DNA of 58,056 nucleotides from a virus. A program made the translations under genes and the position numbers. The notes under the pieces are model-generated. The model saw nothing but the letters and a program-made list of their open reading frames with translations, searched no databases and was not told where the DNA came from. The DNA lies in IMG/VR virus record IMGVR_UViG_3300022841_000510, positions 1 to 58,056 of that record; one strand, 5' to 3'. Positions 7,856 to 15,527 of the stretch are shown here, in pieces (within the stretch, counting starts at the first letter, position 1; each line of letters opens with the position of its first letter).

Positions 7856-8326
7856 CTAATTTTCAAATATGCCAATATACTGTAGGGCATCCATATAGTC
7901 TCTTTCTTCAAAGTCCTTACGTGTTGACATGTCCATTCTAAAAGCAAGGAACTCCCCTTCCTTCCCGGGTATTGGTATTTTTTTATCACCCTCTGTGACC
8001 AGTACAGCTTTAACTGCTGACCATTTCCATTCATCTCCGCTAGGTCCATTTGCAAAGACCATTCCTTTCTCAACTAAATTTACCGCCTGTGGCATCCATA
8101 TCTCTTTTGTTTCAGGATCAGTCCACATAAGGTCTTTATATAGTTCAGGGAGGGATTCTAACTGTGCTTCGTAGAACTCACTACCTTCTACCATTAAGGA
8201 AGTACATTGAAAACCGCATCCCAAACAGTGCTTAATATTAATGTCTACTGTAACCTGTTGAGTATAGCAAGCATCTCCAGCACATCGTCTACATATTATA
8301 AGTGAGTCTTTATCTTTTTTAATCAT
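7856..8326 (-). CDS. Zinc-binding hypothetical protein, 156 aa
   Basis: The N-terminus carries two CxxC knuckles (CRRC near 12-15 and CLGC near 34-37) plus C20 and C41, forming a zinc ribbon. The rest includes a conserved-looking WKWSAVKAV and FRMDMSTRKDF. It starts 4 nt inside the preceding glycosyltransferase (overlap) and sits within the glycan module. I do not recognise a named family. Proteins with this ribbon are common in large phages near glycosyltransferases, but no role is known to me. Confidence 0.6.
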   Translation of the reverse strand: MIKKDKDSLIICRRCAGDACYTQQVTVDINIKHCLGCGFQCTSLMVEGSEFYEAQLESLPELYKDLMWTDPETKEIWMPQAVNLVEKGMVFANGPSGDEWKWSAVKAVLVTEGDKKIPIPGKEGEFLAFRMDMSTRKDFEERDYMDALQYIGIFEN

Positions 8327-9612
8327 ATTTTGTTTAATTTTGGTAATTTTAATTCTGGTATTTTTAATTCAACCTTGCTAGAGAATTCAGGAAGTATACT
8401 ATCTAACTTCTGCTCTAATAACTCTTTCATCTTATTCCAACTGAATTGATTATTTGATATGTAAGCCTGTCGCTTAGCCTTGCCCCTGTATTTCTTGTAA
8501 TTTTCATATACATCTCTAAAGTAACCTCCTGCTTGCATAAAATCAACAGTAAACCACTGTGCTTCTTTTAATAACCATTTATTAGCAGCTGAAGGGTGAA
8601 TATTAGTTAACTCTCCTTTTAGTAGTGTAGTATGTTCTGGGTTTAAAAAATCTAAATGTCCAGACCAGTTAGTTGTTATTAGAGGCTTCTGTGAGGTAGT
8701 AAACTCTAGTAAAGGTCTTCCAAAACCTTCTCCTTTAGTTAAGCTAACCATAGCTTTAATTTTAGGGTGGTTGTAGAGGTTATTCATCTCCTCATCTGTA
8801 AGATCTCCATTTAGTAGGTAGATGTTCGGTAAGTTGTTTGACTTAACTGTTTTCTTAATAGCTGCTATTTTAGCTAAGACCTTATCCCTATTCATATAGG
8901 AACTACTACCTGCAGTTACTTTCAAAAGTAATGCTGGTTTCTTAGCTTTATTTTTAAAGGTCTCATAGAAGGCTTTTACAGTAAGACCTATATTTTTTCT
9001 ATCTTCTCCTATTATTCCTTCAAGCCACATACCGCAATGTAAGAAAACAAAGCTTTCCTTTATGTCTCCTAGGTTTAGACAGTTGTCAGGCACATTACTC
9101 TCTAACTTGTAAGTATCGGTGTCTACCCCTTCGAAAAGTACTTCAACAGGCTTTTTAACTTCTACCGTCCCTACTACTTCTTGAGTTTGGTTATTCTTCT
9201 GTTCGAACCTTAGACTTTCAAATATGTCTTTTGAATGCTTGGAAGATACAAAGTTCATATCCATCCTGTTTAAACCTTCTATCCAGTCAGGAGCACATAC
9301 AGTAGCTTCTATTCCGGCAGTAAACCCGATATTATATTTACCGACAGGGTTAAATTCTGAAGGAATTGTGACTTGAGCCCATATGTCCGGTTTCTCTGTA
9401 AGGGTTTGGACTATGTGAGCGTTAAGGAATTGCCATTCCGGATGAGCGTCTATAAAACCGGTAGGAGTATTACCCCAAGCCTGAGGTAATACCTTAACGT
9501 CATATTTATCCATCTTTATAATTGCCTTAACTAAATCTCTCGATCTAGCTCCATATCCTGAGAAAGTCAGGATCGGGCAGGAGATTACAAAGGTGTTTCT
9601 TGATTTTTTCAT
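8323..9612 (-). CDS. GT4-like glycosyltransferase (GT-B fold)
   Basis: A 429-aa protein. The N-terminal half opens with ISCPILTFSGYGARSRDLVKA, a glycine-rich GT-B acceptor-side loop. The C-terminal half has LHCGMW, LLLKVTAGSS and the donor-binding GEGFGRPLLEFTTSQKPLITTNW motif (near 295-317), the GT4 ExxxxxxxE region. It couples to the zinc protein downstream by overlap. It resembles phage- and Bacteroidota-encoded group 1 glycosyltransferases. Substrate unknown. Confidence 0.8.
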   Translation of the reverse strand: MKKSRNTFVISCPILTFSGYGARSRDLVKAIIKMDKYDVKVLPQAWGNTPTGFIDAHPEWQFLNAHIVQTLTEKPDIWAQVTIPSEFNPVGKYNIGFTAGIEATVCAPDWIEGLNRMDMNFVSSKHSKDIFESLRFEQKNNQTQEVVGTVEVKKPVEVLFEGVDTDTYKLESNVPDNCLNLGDIKESFVFLHCGMWLEGIIGEDRKNIGLTVKAFYETFKNKAKKPALLLKVTAGSSSYMNRDKVLAKIAAIKKTVKSNNLPNIYLLNGDLTDEEMNNLYNHPKIKAMVSLTKGEGFGRPLLEFTTSQKPLITTNWSGHLDFLNPEHTTLLKGELTNIHPSAANKWLLKEAQWFTVDFMQAGGYFRDVYENYKKYRGKAKRQAYISNNQFSWNKMKELLEQKLDSILPEFSSKVELKIPELKLPKLNKI

Positions 9613-9617
9613 TATGC

Positions 9618-11060
9618 TTAGTATACTAGTTTATGTGGTACAACTTTCTTTTCTAATTCTCCGGCAAGGATTAATTCAAAACCCTCTCTAGGTTTCCATT
9701 CATCAAACAGCCTATCTACACTCTTGATTATTCTCTGACCCATTAACTCTGAGGTGAACCCTGCTTCCGTTCCAGTAGCCCATTCTCTACCTTTTAAACC
9801 TCTGGATACTCTTTGATCAGGTGTTAATTCATATATCTCTCTAAACCTATCAGCTACATGAACTGGATCACATCGATCATCCCATATATAAGGAGTAGCA
9901 GGAGATCCTACCATTGATATTGAAGTAGGGTATACTGGGAATACCCATTCCCCACACTCGGTAAGAGTTTTATTATGGTTAGAAGGAAAATCTGCATCTA
10001 ACTCCGCCCACTTACCGTCCTTAACGAATCTCATCTGATCTTGCATACCCCCGGTTACGTTAGCAACAAAAGGCGTACCGGATAGCAAAGATTCAGTTAA
10101 TGCCAATCCCCACCCTTCATTAGATGATAGTAGTACAACAGAATCAGCTAGGTTATAAAGAAAGTTCATTTCCTCTACCTCTAAAGGTCTATCGGTAAGA
10201 TGTACGTTGTAACCCTGATCTTCAGGTGTTAGCAACTCAATAACGGCAGGTAAATCCGTTCCATTAGGATCTACGGCTTGAGTATGTAATAGTAACATAG
10301 CCTTCTCTTTTTGACCTACAGGAAGACCGTCCACGAAATGTTTGAAGGCTAATATAGTATCCGGTATCTGCTTACGTCTAATGTTACGCGAATTGAAAAG
10401 AATGGTGAAGTCTATGTCCTTTCCTTGCTTACACCTATTGATAAAAGAAGTATATTTATCTCCCGTCTTCTCAAGAGAGGTTAAAGGTCTAAAATCCTTC
10501 TCATCAACACCATGGGGAACATACTCAATGACCTTGCTATCCCCTTTGTCTCCCAAGACTAACCTGTTAATGTTAACTGTCTGTTTGGAAATGCCTAGAA
10601 GTGCGTCACAACTTTCATAGAAGGTCTTGTTGTACATAGGTGCCGGGTAGTTATCCCATATGTTTAAGTAGATGATTGGAATATGTTTCCTAATCTCTGC
10701 CTCCATGTCAAATAACCATAACCAATACCTAGGATCGGTAATAATAAAAATTGCATCCGGTTTCTCGGTCTTAAGCATGACACGCAAAAGTTCCGGCGTA
10801 CCATACCCCGATGTTGGATAGATTATGACAGACGAATCTTCTATACCCGCTTTTTTATTGGTATCACCGGATACGTCTAACTTTTGACCTGCTTCAGGAT
10901 GGTTCACCGAACCCCCGATGTTGACCCAATTGTAATGGTGACAGGTCTTTGTTACCATCTCCCTGCCCATATGTCCTATGCCCGAATGAGCTCGTATGTC
11001 ATCACAGAATAGAAGTATCTTCTTCCTGTTCTCTTTTTTAATATAACTTCCTTCTATCAT
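9618..11060 (-). CDS. GT4-family glycosyltransferase (GT-B fold)
   Basis: A 480-aa glycosyltransferase. KILLFCDDIRAHSGIGHMGREM forms the acceptor-domain loop, YVPHGVDEKDF the linker typical of group 1 enzymes, LFNSRNIRRKQIPDTILAF the donor-domain start, and SSNEGWGLALTESLLSGTPFVAN (about 310-332) the nucleotide-sugar motif with the two key glutamates. It is the first gene of the glycan operon, with its own TATATTAAAG box at 11071-11080 behind a hairpin. The +5 context is AT-rich with no Shine-Dalgarno. Confidence 0.85.
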   Translation of the reverse strand: MIEGSYIKKENRKKILLFCDDIRAHSGIGHMGREMVTKTCHHYNWVNIGGSVNHPEAGQKLDVSGDTNKKAGIEDSSVIIYPTSGYGTPELLRVMLKTEKPDAIFIITDPRYWLWLFDMEAEIRKHIPIIYLNIWDNYPAPMYNKTFYESCDALLGISKQTVNINRLVLGDKGDSKVIEYVPHGVDEKDFRPLTSLEKTGDKYTSFINRCKQGKDIDFTILFNSRNIRRKQIPDTILAFKHFVDGLPVGQKEKAMLLLHTQAVDPNGTDLPAVIELLTPEDQGYNVHLTDRPLEVEEMNFLYNLADSVVLLSSNEGWGLALTESLLSGTPFVANVTGGMQDQMRFVKDGKWAELDADFPSNHNKTLTECGEWVFPVYPTSISMVGSPATPYIWDDRCDPVHVADRFREIYELTPDQRVSRGLKGREWATGTEAGFTSELMGQRIIKSVDRLFDEWKPREGFELILAGELEKKVVPHKLVY

Positions 11061-11070
11061 TTCTTTATAA

Positions 11071-11080
11071 CTTTAATATA
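11071..11080 (-). promoter_or_regulatory. TATATTAAAG box (putative early/middle promoter)
   Basis: A perfect TATATTAAAG on the minus strand, 10 nt before the ATG at 11060 and just after the hairpin at 11084-11106. It would drive the glycan module. Confidence 0.55.
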
Positions 11081-11083
11081 AAC

Positions 11084-11106
11084 ACCTTACCCCAGGCAGG
11101 CAAGGT
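11084..11106 (-). terminator. Terminator-like hairpin
   Basis: ACCTTGCC pairs with GGGGTAAGGT across a short loop on the minus strand (8 bp with one G-T pair). The T-tract that follows is weak (GTTTAT). It lies between the small ribbon-helix-helix gene and the glycosyltransferase operon and may end the former's transcript. Confidence 0.45.
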
Positions 11107-11147
11107 CTTTAAGATACTTTGTTAAGTATTCTTTGAGACTCTTTTTA

Positions 11148-11327
11148 TTAAGTGTTTCTACGCGAGAGTACCTCTTTCCTAAAGTCCTCGTTTGTTAAAT
11201 ACTCGGTCATACACAGATCCACTAGATGCGTTAAAGTGAACTTGTCACGTATACATTCTACTTTGAAATCCTCAAATTTAACTCGATCTACCTTGACCGA
11301 CGTTAGCACTCTTTCAATCTTATTCAT
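11148..11327 (-). CDS. Ribbon-helix-helix-like small DNA-binding protein, 59 aa
   Basis: The ATG at 11327 opens a 59-codon frame. The sequence RVLTSVKVDRVKFEDFK then CIRDKFTLTHLVDLCMTEYL fits the ribbon-helix-helix plan: a short beta strand (TSVKVD), helix A (about 15-28), a turn at KFT, helix B ending in TEYL. Arc/CopG/Omega-type proteins of this shape bind tandem operator repeats as dimers. Directly upstream (11381-11500) lie twelve 10-bp tandem repeats, the arrangement expected of an autoregulated or centromere-binding RHH protein. The RHH call is from pattern only. Confidence 0.6.
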   Translation of the reverse strand: MNKIERVLTSVKVDRVKFEDFKVECIRDKFTLTHLVDLCMTEYLTNEDFRKEVLSRRNT

Positions 11328-11336
11328 ACTTGTTTA

Positions 11337-11346
11337 TATATAAATA
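11337..11346 (-). promoter_or_regulatory. TATTTATATA box upstream of the RHH gene
   Basis: The minus strand reads TATTTATATA 9 nt before the ATG at 11327 and 34 nt downstream of the decamer array. A repressor bound to the array would sit just upstream of this promoter-like box. Confidence 0.35.
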
Positions 11347-11380
11347 TACGTTACTTTCCTTTTTGGTGCCTATGTCATTT

Positions 11381-11500
11381 TAGATTCTCTTAGACTCTTT
11401 TAGATTCTGTTGGATTCTGTTGGATTCCTTTAGACTCCTTTAGACTCCTTTAGACTCTGTTGGATTCTTTTAGATTCTGTTGGATTCTTTTAGACTCCTA
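11381..11500. repeat. Array of twelve 10-bp tandem repeats, each with a GANTC site
   Basis: Twelve consecutive decamers with no indels follow the plus-strand pattern TRGAYTCYKT (examples TAGACTCCTT, TGGATTCTGT). Every unit contains GATTC or GACTC, so there are 12 GANTC sites spaced exactly 10 bp, about one helical turn, facing one side of the DNA. The array fills most of the non-coding gap 11328-11541 between the nuclease gene and the RHH gene. Possible roles are operator array, centromere-like site or origin iterons. Slippage repeats without function are the alternative. Confidence 0.9.
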
Positions 11501-11541
11501 GTAAGGATATATATGGTATATAATTTGCGGGACTTTGTTTG

Positions 11542-12498
11542 TTATGCAGCCCCCCTCTTCCTATCGCAGAGATCTGGCCTGTCTTTAAAGTTGCAGTATT
11601 TACAGTTAGTCTGTGATGGTTCCTTAGCGTACGTAGTGTCTGCATACGAACCGTCTTTGTTAAAGCTTCTTTCGATGAAGTCTTTAACTAGGTTGACTGC
11701 TTTCTTTGTCTTTATTGGTCCGGATAAAAGTCTGGATTCGGATATCCTTGGTTGAGGGTAATCACTGTTTGCGAATACCTTACGCTTTAGTATCATAAAC
11801 TTCACATCTATCTTTTCTTTAGGCACGTTAAATTGTCGTGCAAAGAATTCTTTGTATAAGATGAGTTGGTTTTGTGTCATTACGTCTTTCTTCTTCTTTG
11901 CATTCCAACCTCTGGTCGAGGTTTTGAAGTCAACCAAAATGAAAGATTCTGTTGGTTCGTGGTATAGTACTGCATCTATAAAGCCTTTAAATAGAATGTT
12001 TTCATAGTCTTTTTCTGGCGTTACCATTATAGGTATTTCAATTCCGGCAAGGTGCCATCCGGTTTTAGTTAAGTAGCTAGCTCTCCTCCTTTTAAACTCT
12101 CGAAGGATCTCTACCCCGTCTTCATAAAATTCGGATAAATCTTTCGCTGTTGAGAAGTGACCTCCGCTCTTCTTTACACTTTCTGCGTAGTTAGTTCTCA
12201 TTTGACTCTCTAGATTTTCTTCTAGGTTCATTTCGTCTGCTGCTTTTACAGAGTTGTTGTAGAACGTTTCATAGTACTCTTGTATTACGAAATGGAAACT
12301 GCTCCCAAAAAGTGTATGGATCGATTCGGTATACTCTCGTAAGTTTTCTTTATAAGACAGCTCCCATTGTTTAGGACACTGGGTGTACATAGATATTTGT
12401 GAGTATGATATATGATTCTGTCCTTTCTCCTTGTCTGGTATGACTGGACTATAATCTTTTATCTCTTTTAATATCTTTGGGAGCTGCTTCTTTGCCAT
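11542..12498 (-). CDS. Cas4/RecB-like PD-(D/E)XK nuclease with probable Fe-S cluster
   Basis: A 318-aa protein. It opens with ISYSQISMYTQCPKQWELSY (C41), the usual RecB/Cas4 start. The PD-(D/E)XK core is FKGFIDAVLYH (catalytic D) and FILVDFKTSTRGW (D-x-K). C299, C302 and C311 at the C-terminus, together with C41, match the four cysteines that hold a 4Fe-4S cluster in Cas4/AddB nucleases. Such phage nucleases process DNA ends in recombination or degrade host DNA. The gene ends a short operon with the NTP-PPase-like gene (2 nt apart). Confidence 0.85.
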   Translation of the reverse strand: MAKKQLPKILKEIKDYSPVIPDKEKGQNHISYSQISMYTQCPKQWELSYKENLREYTESIHTLFGSSFHFVIQEYYETFYNNSVKAADEMNLEENLESQMRTNYAESVKKSGGHFSTAKDLSEFYEDGVEILREFKRRRASYLTKTGWHLAGIEIPIMVTPEKDYENILFKGFIDAVLYHEPTESFILVDFKTSTRGWNAKKKKDVMTQNQLILYKEFFARQFNVPKEKIDVKFMILKRKVFANSDYPQPRISESRLLSGPIKTKKAVNLVKDFIERSFNKDGSYADTTYAKEPSQTNCKYCNFKDRPDLCDRKRGAA

Positions 12499-12500
12499 AC

Positions 12501-12725
12501 TTATTTACTGTTCTTTAAGAGTTCTACTTTTAGCTTTTGTAGGTATAGTAACTGGTCCATTACTTCCTCGATAGCGTGCGTGATCCAATCTACCGGAGTA
12601 AGGTCATCCCTGTCCATAGTTGCTCCGTATTTAAGGAAACCTACTTCGGCTCGTTTAACTAGATCCTCGTTTATACTCTTTACTATAGAGTCAGGTTGAA
12701 ATCCTGAATACTTAATGCTATTCAC
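12501..12725 (-). CDS. Small MazG/NTP-PPase-like helical protein, 74 aa
   Basis: The start is GTG at 12725, overlapping the upstream gene by 8 nt. The product contains KYGATMDRDDLTPVDWITHAIEEVMDQLLYLQKL. The HAIEEVMDQLLYL helix with ExxxD spacing resembles the metal-binding helix of all-alpha NTP pyrophosphohydrolases, but only one such helix is present in 74 residues. It may be a minimal or partial domain. Function is uncertain. Confidence 0.5.
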   Translation of the reverse strand: MNSIKYSGFQPDSIVKSINEDLVKRAEVGFLKYGATMDRDDLTPVDWITHAIEEVMDQLLYLQKLKVELLKNSK

Positions 12726-12966
12726 CTTCTTCGGTTTCGTTTAAGAATTCACTTCTTAATGCTTTTGGTAAGGTTTCAGATAGTATCTCTCCTGTTTTTA
12801 CGTCGTAGAATACTGGTATTGGTAGCATTCCGTCTTCCGCAGTTCCAGATACAAATTTAGAAACTTTGCGAAGAATTACTCCTTCTGCAAAAAGTTGGTT
12901 ACCGGTTGAGCTTTTGATAGCGGTTGTGTTTTTTAAATCAATGTTTGGTTGGCTTGGTTGTTCCAT
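12718..12966 (-). CDS. Hypothetical protein, 82 aa
   Basis: I choose the ATG at 12966 (MEQPSQPNIDLKN), preceded by an A-rich stretch. The longer reading from 13017 overlaps the previous gene by 17 nt and adds a Lys-rich tail unlike its neighbours. The product has a beta-rich middle (VFYDVKTGEIL) and an acidic end. No family recognised. Confidence 0.55.
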   Translation of the reverse strand: MEQPSQPNIDLKNTTAIKSSTGNQLFAEGVILRKVSKFVSGTAEDGMLPIPVFYDVKTGEILSETLPKALRSEFLNETEEGE

Positions 12967-13000
12967 ATGTTTTTTTTCTTTAGTATGTTTTAATTTAATT

Positions 13001-13255
13001 TTATAGAGAGTAATCACCGTATATGGAGAAGCTCTTTATCTCCTCTTTCACTTCTACTGCAATAGTTGAAATAGCATAGAGCTTTCCTTTTAGAGGTTCG
13101 AGTTGAAAGTCTGACTTTAGTCCGGTCTTATCAAACCAGGCTTGCAAGGTTTGTGTTATACCTTCGTGAGTATCGCTTTCTCCCTCAAGTACCCACCTGT
13201 CACCAGGCGGGTTTCTTTTTGCTATGAGAGTGAGTTGTTGTTTATCCTCAGTCAT
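13001..13255 (-). CDS. Hypothetical protein, 84 aa
   Basis: A small protein starting MTEDKQQLTLIAKRNPPGDRWVLEGE. It is mixed alpha/beta with no recognised domain. It follows the GroEL stop by 6 nt and is probably on the chaperonin transcript. Confidence 0.55.
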   Translation of the reverse strand: MTEDKQQLTLIAKRNPPGDRWVLEGESDTHEGITQTLQAWFDKTGLKSDFQLEPLKGKLYAISTIAVEVKEEIKSFSIYGDYSL

Positions 13256-13261
13256 TTTAGT

Positions 13262-14875
13262 TTAACCTAGCATTAGTTCTTCTGGCGAACCTTCCTTTGT
13301 TGGTGTAATAGTAGGTTCGTCTGCTACTACTGCTTCGGTTAGCATAATTGTACCTGCTACGGAAGATGCATTCTCTAAAGCAGTCCTAGTTACTTTAAAA
13401 GGATCAATTATACCTGCTTCCTTCATATTAACAACTTCTTTATCGTATACATGGTAACCGTACCAAGGTCCCTTAGCTACTACATCTTCTATTATCGTCT
13501 CAATCTCGCTTTGTTCGTATCCTGCGTTAGAGAGTATTTTAATAAAAGGTGCTTGACATGCTTGCTTAACTATACTTGCTCCTGTAGAAGTTTTAAGTAT
13601 ACTTCGACTTGCATGTAGTAATGCTGCTCCACCTCCAGGTACTATTCCTTGTTCAATTGCTGCTCTGGTAGCATGTAAAGAGTCTTCAACTCTATCTTTA
13701 GTCTCTTTCATTTCTAATTCAGAGTTACCTCCTACATGTATGATAGAAACTCCGCCAGTAAACTTACCTAAGCGTTCTTGTAGTTTTTCAGTTTCAAAAG
13801 GAGACTTAGAATGATCTATTTGTAATTTTAATTCATCTAGTCTTTTAGCTATATTATCAGCTTCTCCTTTACCGTCTATAATGATAGTATTCTCTTTCAT
13901 TATATTTGCTTTTCTTGCTTGACCGAACCAGGATTTATCTAACCTACTTAGCTTCATACCTTTTTCCGGACTAATTACCTGTCCTCCGGTTAATATAGCT
14001 ATGTCTTCCATAATAAGCTTTCTACGGTCCCCAAAGTCTGGTGCTTTTACTGCTACTACTTTTAAAGTACCTCTCATCTTATTTACAATCAAAGTCGCTA
14101 ATGCTTCGTTATCAATATCCTCACATACTATTAACAGAGATTTGTTCTCTGATGATACATATTCTAATACTGGTAGGAGGTCTTTAGCTTGTGATAGTTT
14201 CCCATCGTATATTAAGATGTAAGGTGAGTCTAAGATTGCAGACATCGATGCATTATCACTAACAAAGTATGGAGATTTATAACCCCTATCGAATTGAATA
14301 CCTTCTACAGTTTCAAGATAAGTTTCTCCTGTCCTTGATTCTTCGATAGTTACAATACCGTCTCTCCCCACTGCTTCTAAGGCTGATGTAATAAGATTAC
14401 CTACCTCTTCGTCATTGTTGGCAGACACTGTGGCAACCTGCTTTAACTGCTCTTCTGATGTTATCTCTGTAACTACATTCTCTTTAAGGTACTTCATAAC
14501 CTTCTTCACTGTTTCATCTAGCTCTCTTTTTACTTGTACTGCATTCTCTCTCTGATCTAAAGCGTTCAACCCTTTAGTAGTTATTATCTGAGCTAGTAAT
14601 GTTGCTGTAGTTGTTCCGTCTCCTGCTGTATTAGCAGTGTTAATTGCAACCTGCTTTATCATATCTATCGCTATAGATCTAACAGGGTCGCTAAACTCTA
14701 TTACCTTTGCTACTGTTACACCGTCTTTAGTAGATCTAACTTCTCCAGTCTCGTCTCTATACACTACGTTTCGACCATTCGGACCTAAGGTAGCGGTTAC
14801 TGCATTTGCTAGTAAGTCAATACCGTCAAGTAGTTGCTTCCTAGCTTCGTTTGAATATTTTATGTGTTTGCTCAT
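13262..14875 (-). CDS. groL: GroEL chaperonin (Hsp60), phage-encoded
   Basis: A full-length 537-aa chaperonin. The ATPase motif GDGTTTATLLA contains the catalytic aspartate equivalent to E. coli D87, and RVEDSLHATRAA contains the D398 equivalent. The apical segment RGYKSPYFVSDN with PVLEYVSS matches the hydrophobic substrate/GroES-binding surface. GIVPGGGAALL is conserved. The C-terminus ends PEELMLG without the usual Gly-Gly-Met tail, so the cavity tail is absent. It follows GroES by 3 nt, as in bacterial groESL operons. It may fold phage virion proteins or replace the host chaperonin. All key residues I checked are intact. Confidence 0.97.
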   Translation of the reverse strand: MSKHIKYSNEARKQLLDGIDLLANAVTATLGPNGRNVVYRDETGEVRSTKDGVTVAKVIEFSDPVRSIAIDMIKQVAINTANTAGDGTTTATLLAQIITTKGLNALDQRENAVQVKRELDETVKKVMKYLKENVVTEITSEEQLKQVATVSANNDEEVGNLITSALEAVGRDGIVTIEESRTGETYLETVEGIQFDRGYKSPYFVSDNASMSAILDSPYILIYDGKLSQAKDLLPVLEYVSSENKSLLIVCEDIDNEALATLIVNKMRGTLKVVAVKAPDFGDRRKLIMEDIAILTGGQVISPEKGMKLSRLDKSWFGQARKANIMKENTIIIDGKGEADNIAKRLDELKLQIDHSKSPFETEKLQERLGKFTGGVSIIHVGGNSELEMKETKDRVEDSLHATRAAIEQGIVPGGGAALLHASRSILKTSTGASIVKQACQAPFIKILSNAGYEQSEIETIIEDVVAKGPWYGYHVYDKEVVNMKEAGIIDPFKVTRTALENASSVAGTIMLTEAVVADEPTITPTKEGSPEELMLG

Positions 14876-14878
14876 GTT

Positions 14879-15178
14879 TTACTCTTCTTCTTTTTCTAAT
14901 AGTGCTAATATTTGGTTCTCAGGTCCTATGAAGTACTCTTCTCCTTTGAATTCAAACCTAGTGAATCCCATTGCTGGTAGTACTACCTGATCCCCTTCTT
15001 TTAACAGGGTGGGTATAAAACCTACGCCTGGCATATTATGCCCTGGACCTATACTTGTTACTTCTCCCATCTTGTTCTTCTCGCTGCCGAGGTCCGGTAC
15101 TATGATGTTTCCGTGATACTCGTCTCCTAGCTCTATAGGTTTGACGATAACTGCATTGTAAACTGCTTTTAGTTTCAT
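14879..15178 (-). CDS. groS: GroES co-chaperonin, phage-encoded
   Basis: A 99-aa GroES. KAVYNAVIVKPIELGDEYHGNIIVPDLG places the mobile loop at about 17-32, with IIV in place of the usual IVL contact tripeptide. GEVTSIGPG and LKEGDQVVLPAMG are the core barrel strands, and GEEYFIGPENQILALLE closes the fold. Unlike the short T4 gp31 replacement it looks like a true bacterial-type GroES. It overlaps the previous gene by ATGA and is followed by GroEL, so both are likely expressed in ratio. Confidence 0.95.
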   Translation of the reverse strand: MKLKAVYNAVIVKPIELGDEYHGNIIVPDLGSEKNKMGEVTSIGPGHNMPGVGFIPTLLKEGDQVVLPAMGFTRFEFKGEEYFIGPENQILALLEKEEE

Positions 15179-15459
15179 GTTAATTGTATTGAATTTAAGT
15201 TATCTATAATTGTTGACATTTTATCTATATACTCGTGTAGACTTTTATAATCTTCATCTTTAAGTGCGTCGTGTTTAATCATCTGAAATCCTTTCTCTAT
15301 CCCTGTGGTGTAACCTAGAGTTATTATACGTCTATTACCTGACTTTTTAGCTTTTACTTCTTTATATACTGCATAGCAGTATTGATCCATTTGAAAGCTG
15401 TAAGGATGTAGCTTAGGATCAGTTAAGAATTTCATGTTAGTGGTTTGTTCCTTATTCAT
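15175..15459 (-). CDS. Hypothetical protein, 94 aa
   Basis: First gene of the groESL operon, with a TATATTAAAG box 4 nt upstream of its ATG and an ATGA overlap with GroES. Starts MNKEQTTNMKFLTDPKLHPY; the C-terminal half is helical. The central NRRIITLGYTTGIEKGFQMI looks beta-strand. No family recognised. Confidence 0.6.
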   Translation of the reverse strand: MNKEQTTNMKFLTDPKLHPYSFQMDQYCYAVYKEVKAKKSGNRRIITLGYTTGIEKGFQMIKHDALKDEDYKSLHEYIDKMSTIIDNLNSIQLT

Positions 15460-15463
15460 ATAA

Positions 15464-15473
15464 CTTTAATATA
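15464..15473 (-). promoter_or_regulatory. TATATTAAAG box upstream of the groESL operon
   Basis: A perfect TATATTAAAG on the minus strand, 4 nt before the ATG at 15459. If the box is a -10-like element, transcription would begin at or very near the start codon. Confidence 0.55.
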
Positions 15474-15527
15474 GTTTCTTTTTTAATGGTTTACAACTTT
15501 AATCTTTAATGTATAACTACTTATTTA

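Noticed and set aside
11381-11500. CRISPR array
   Set aside because: The 10-bp units are contiguous with no unique spacers, and no Cas genes other than a Cas4-like phage nuclease are present.
11542-12498. Cas4 of a CRISPR system
   Set aside because: No other Cas gene or repeat-spacer array is present. Cas4-like nucleases are common in phage recombination modules.
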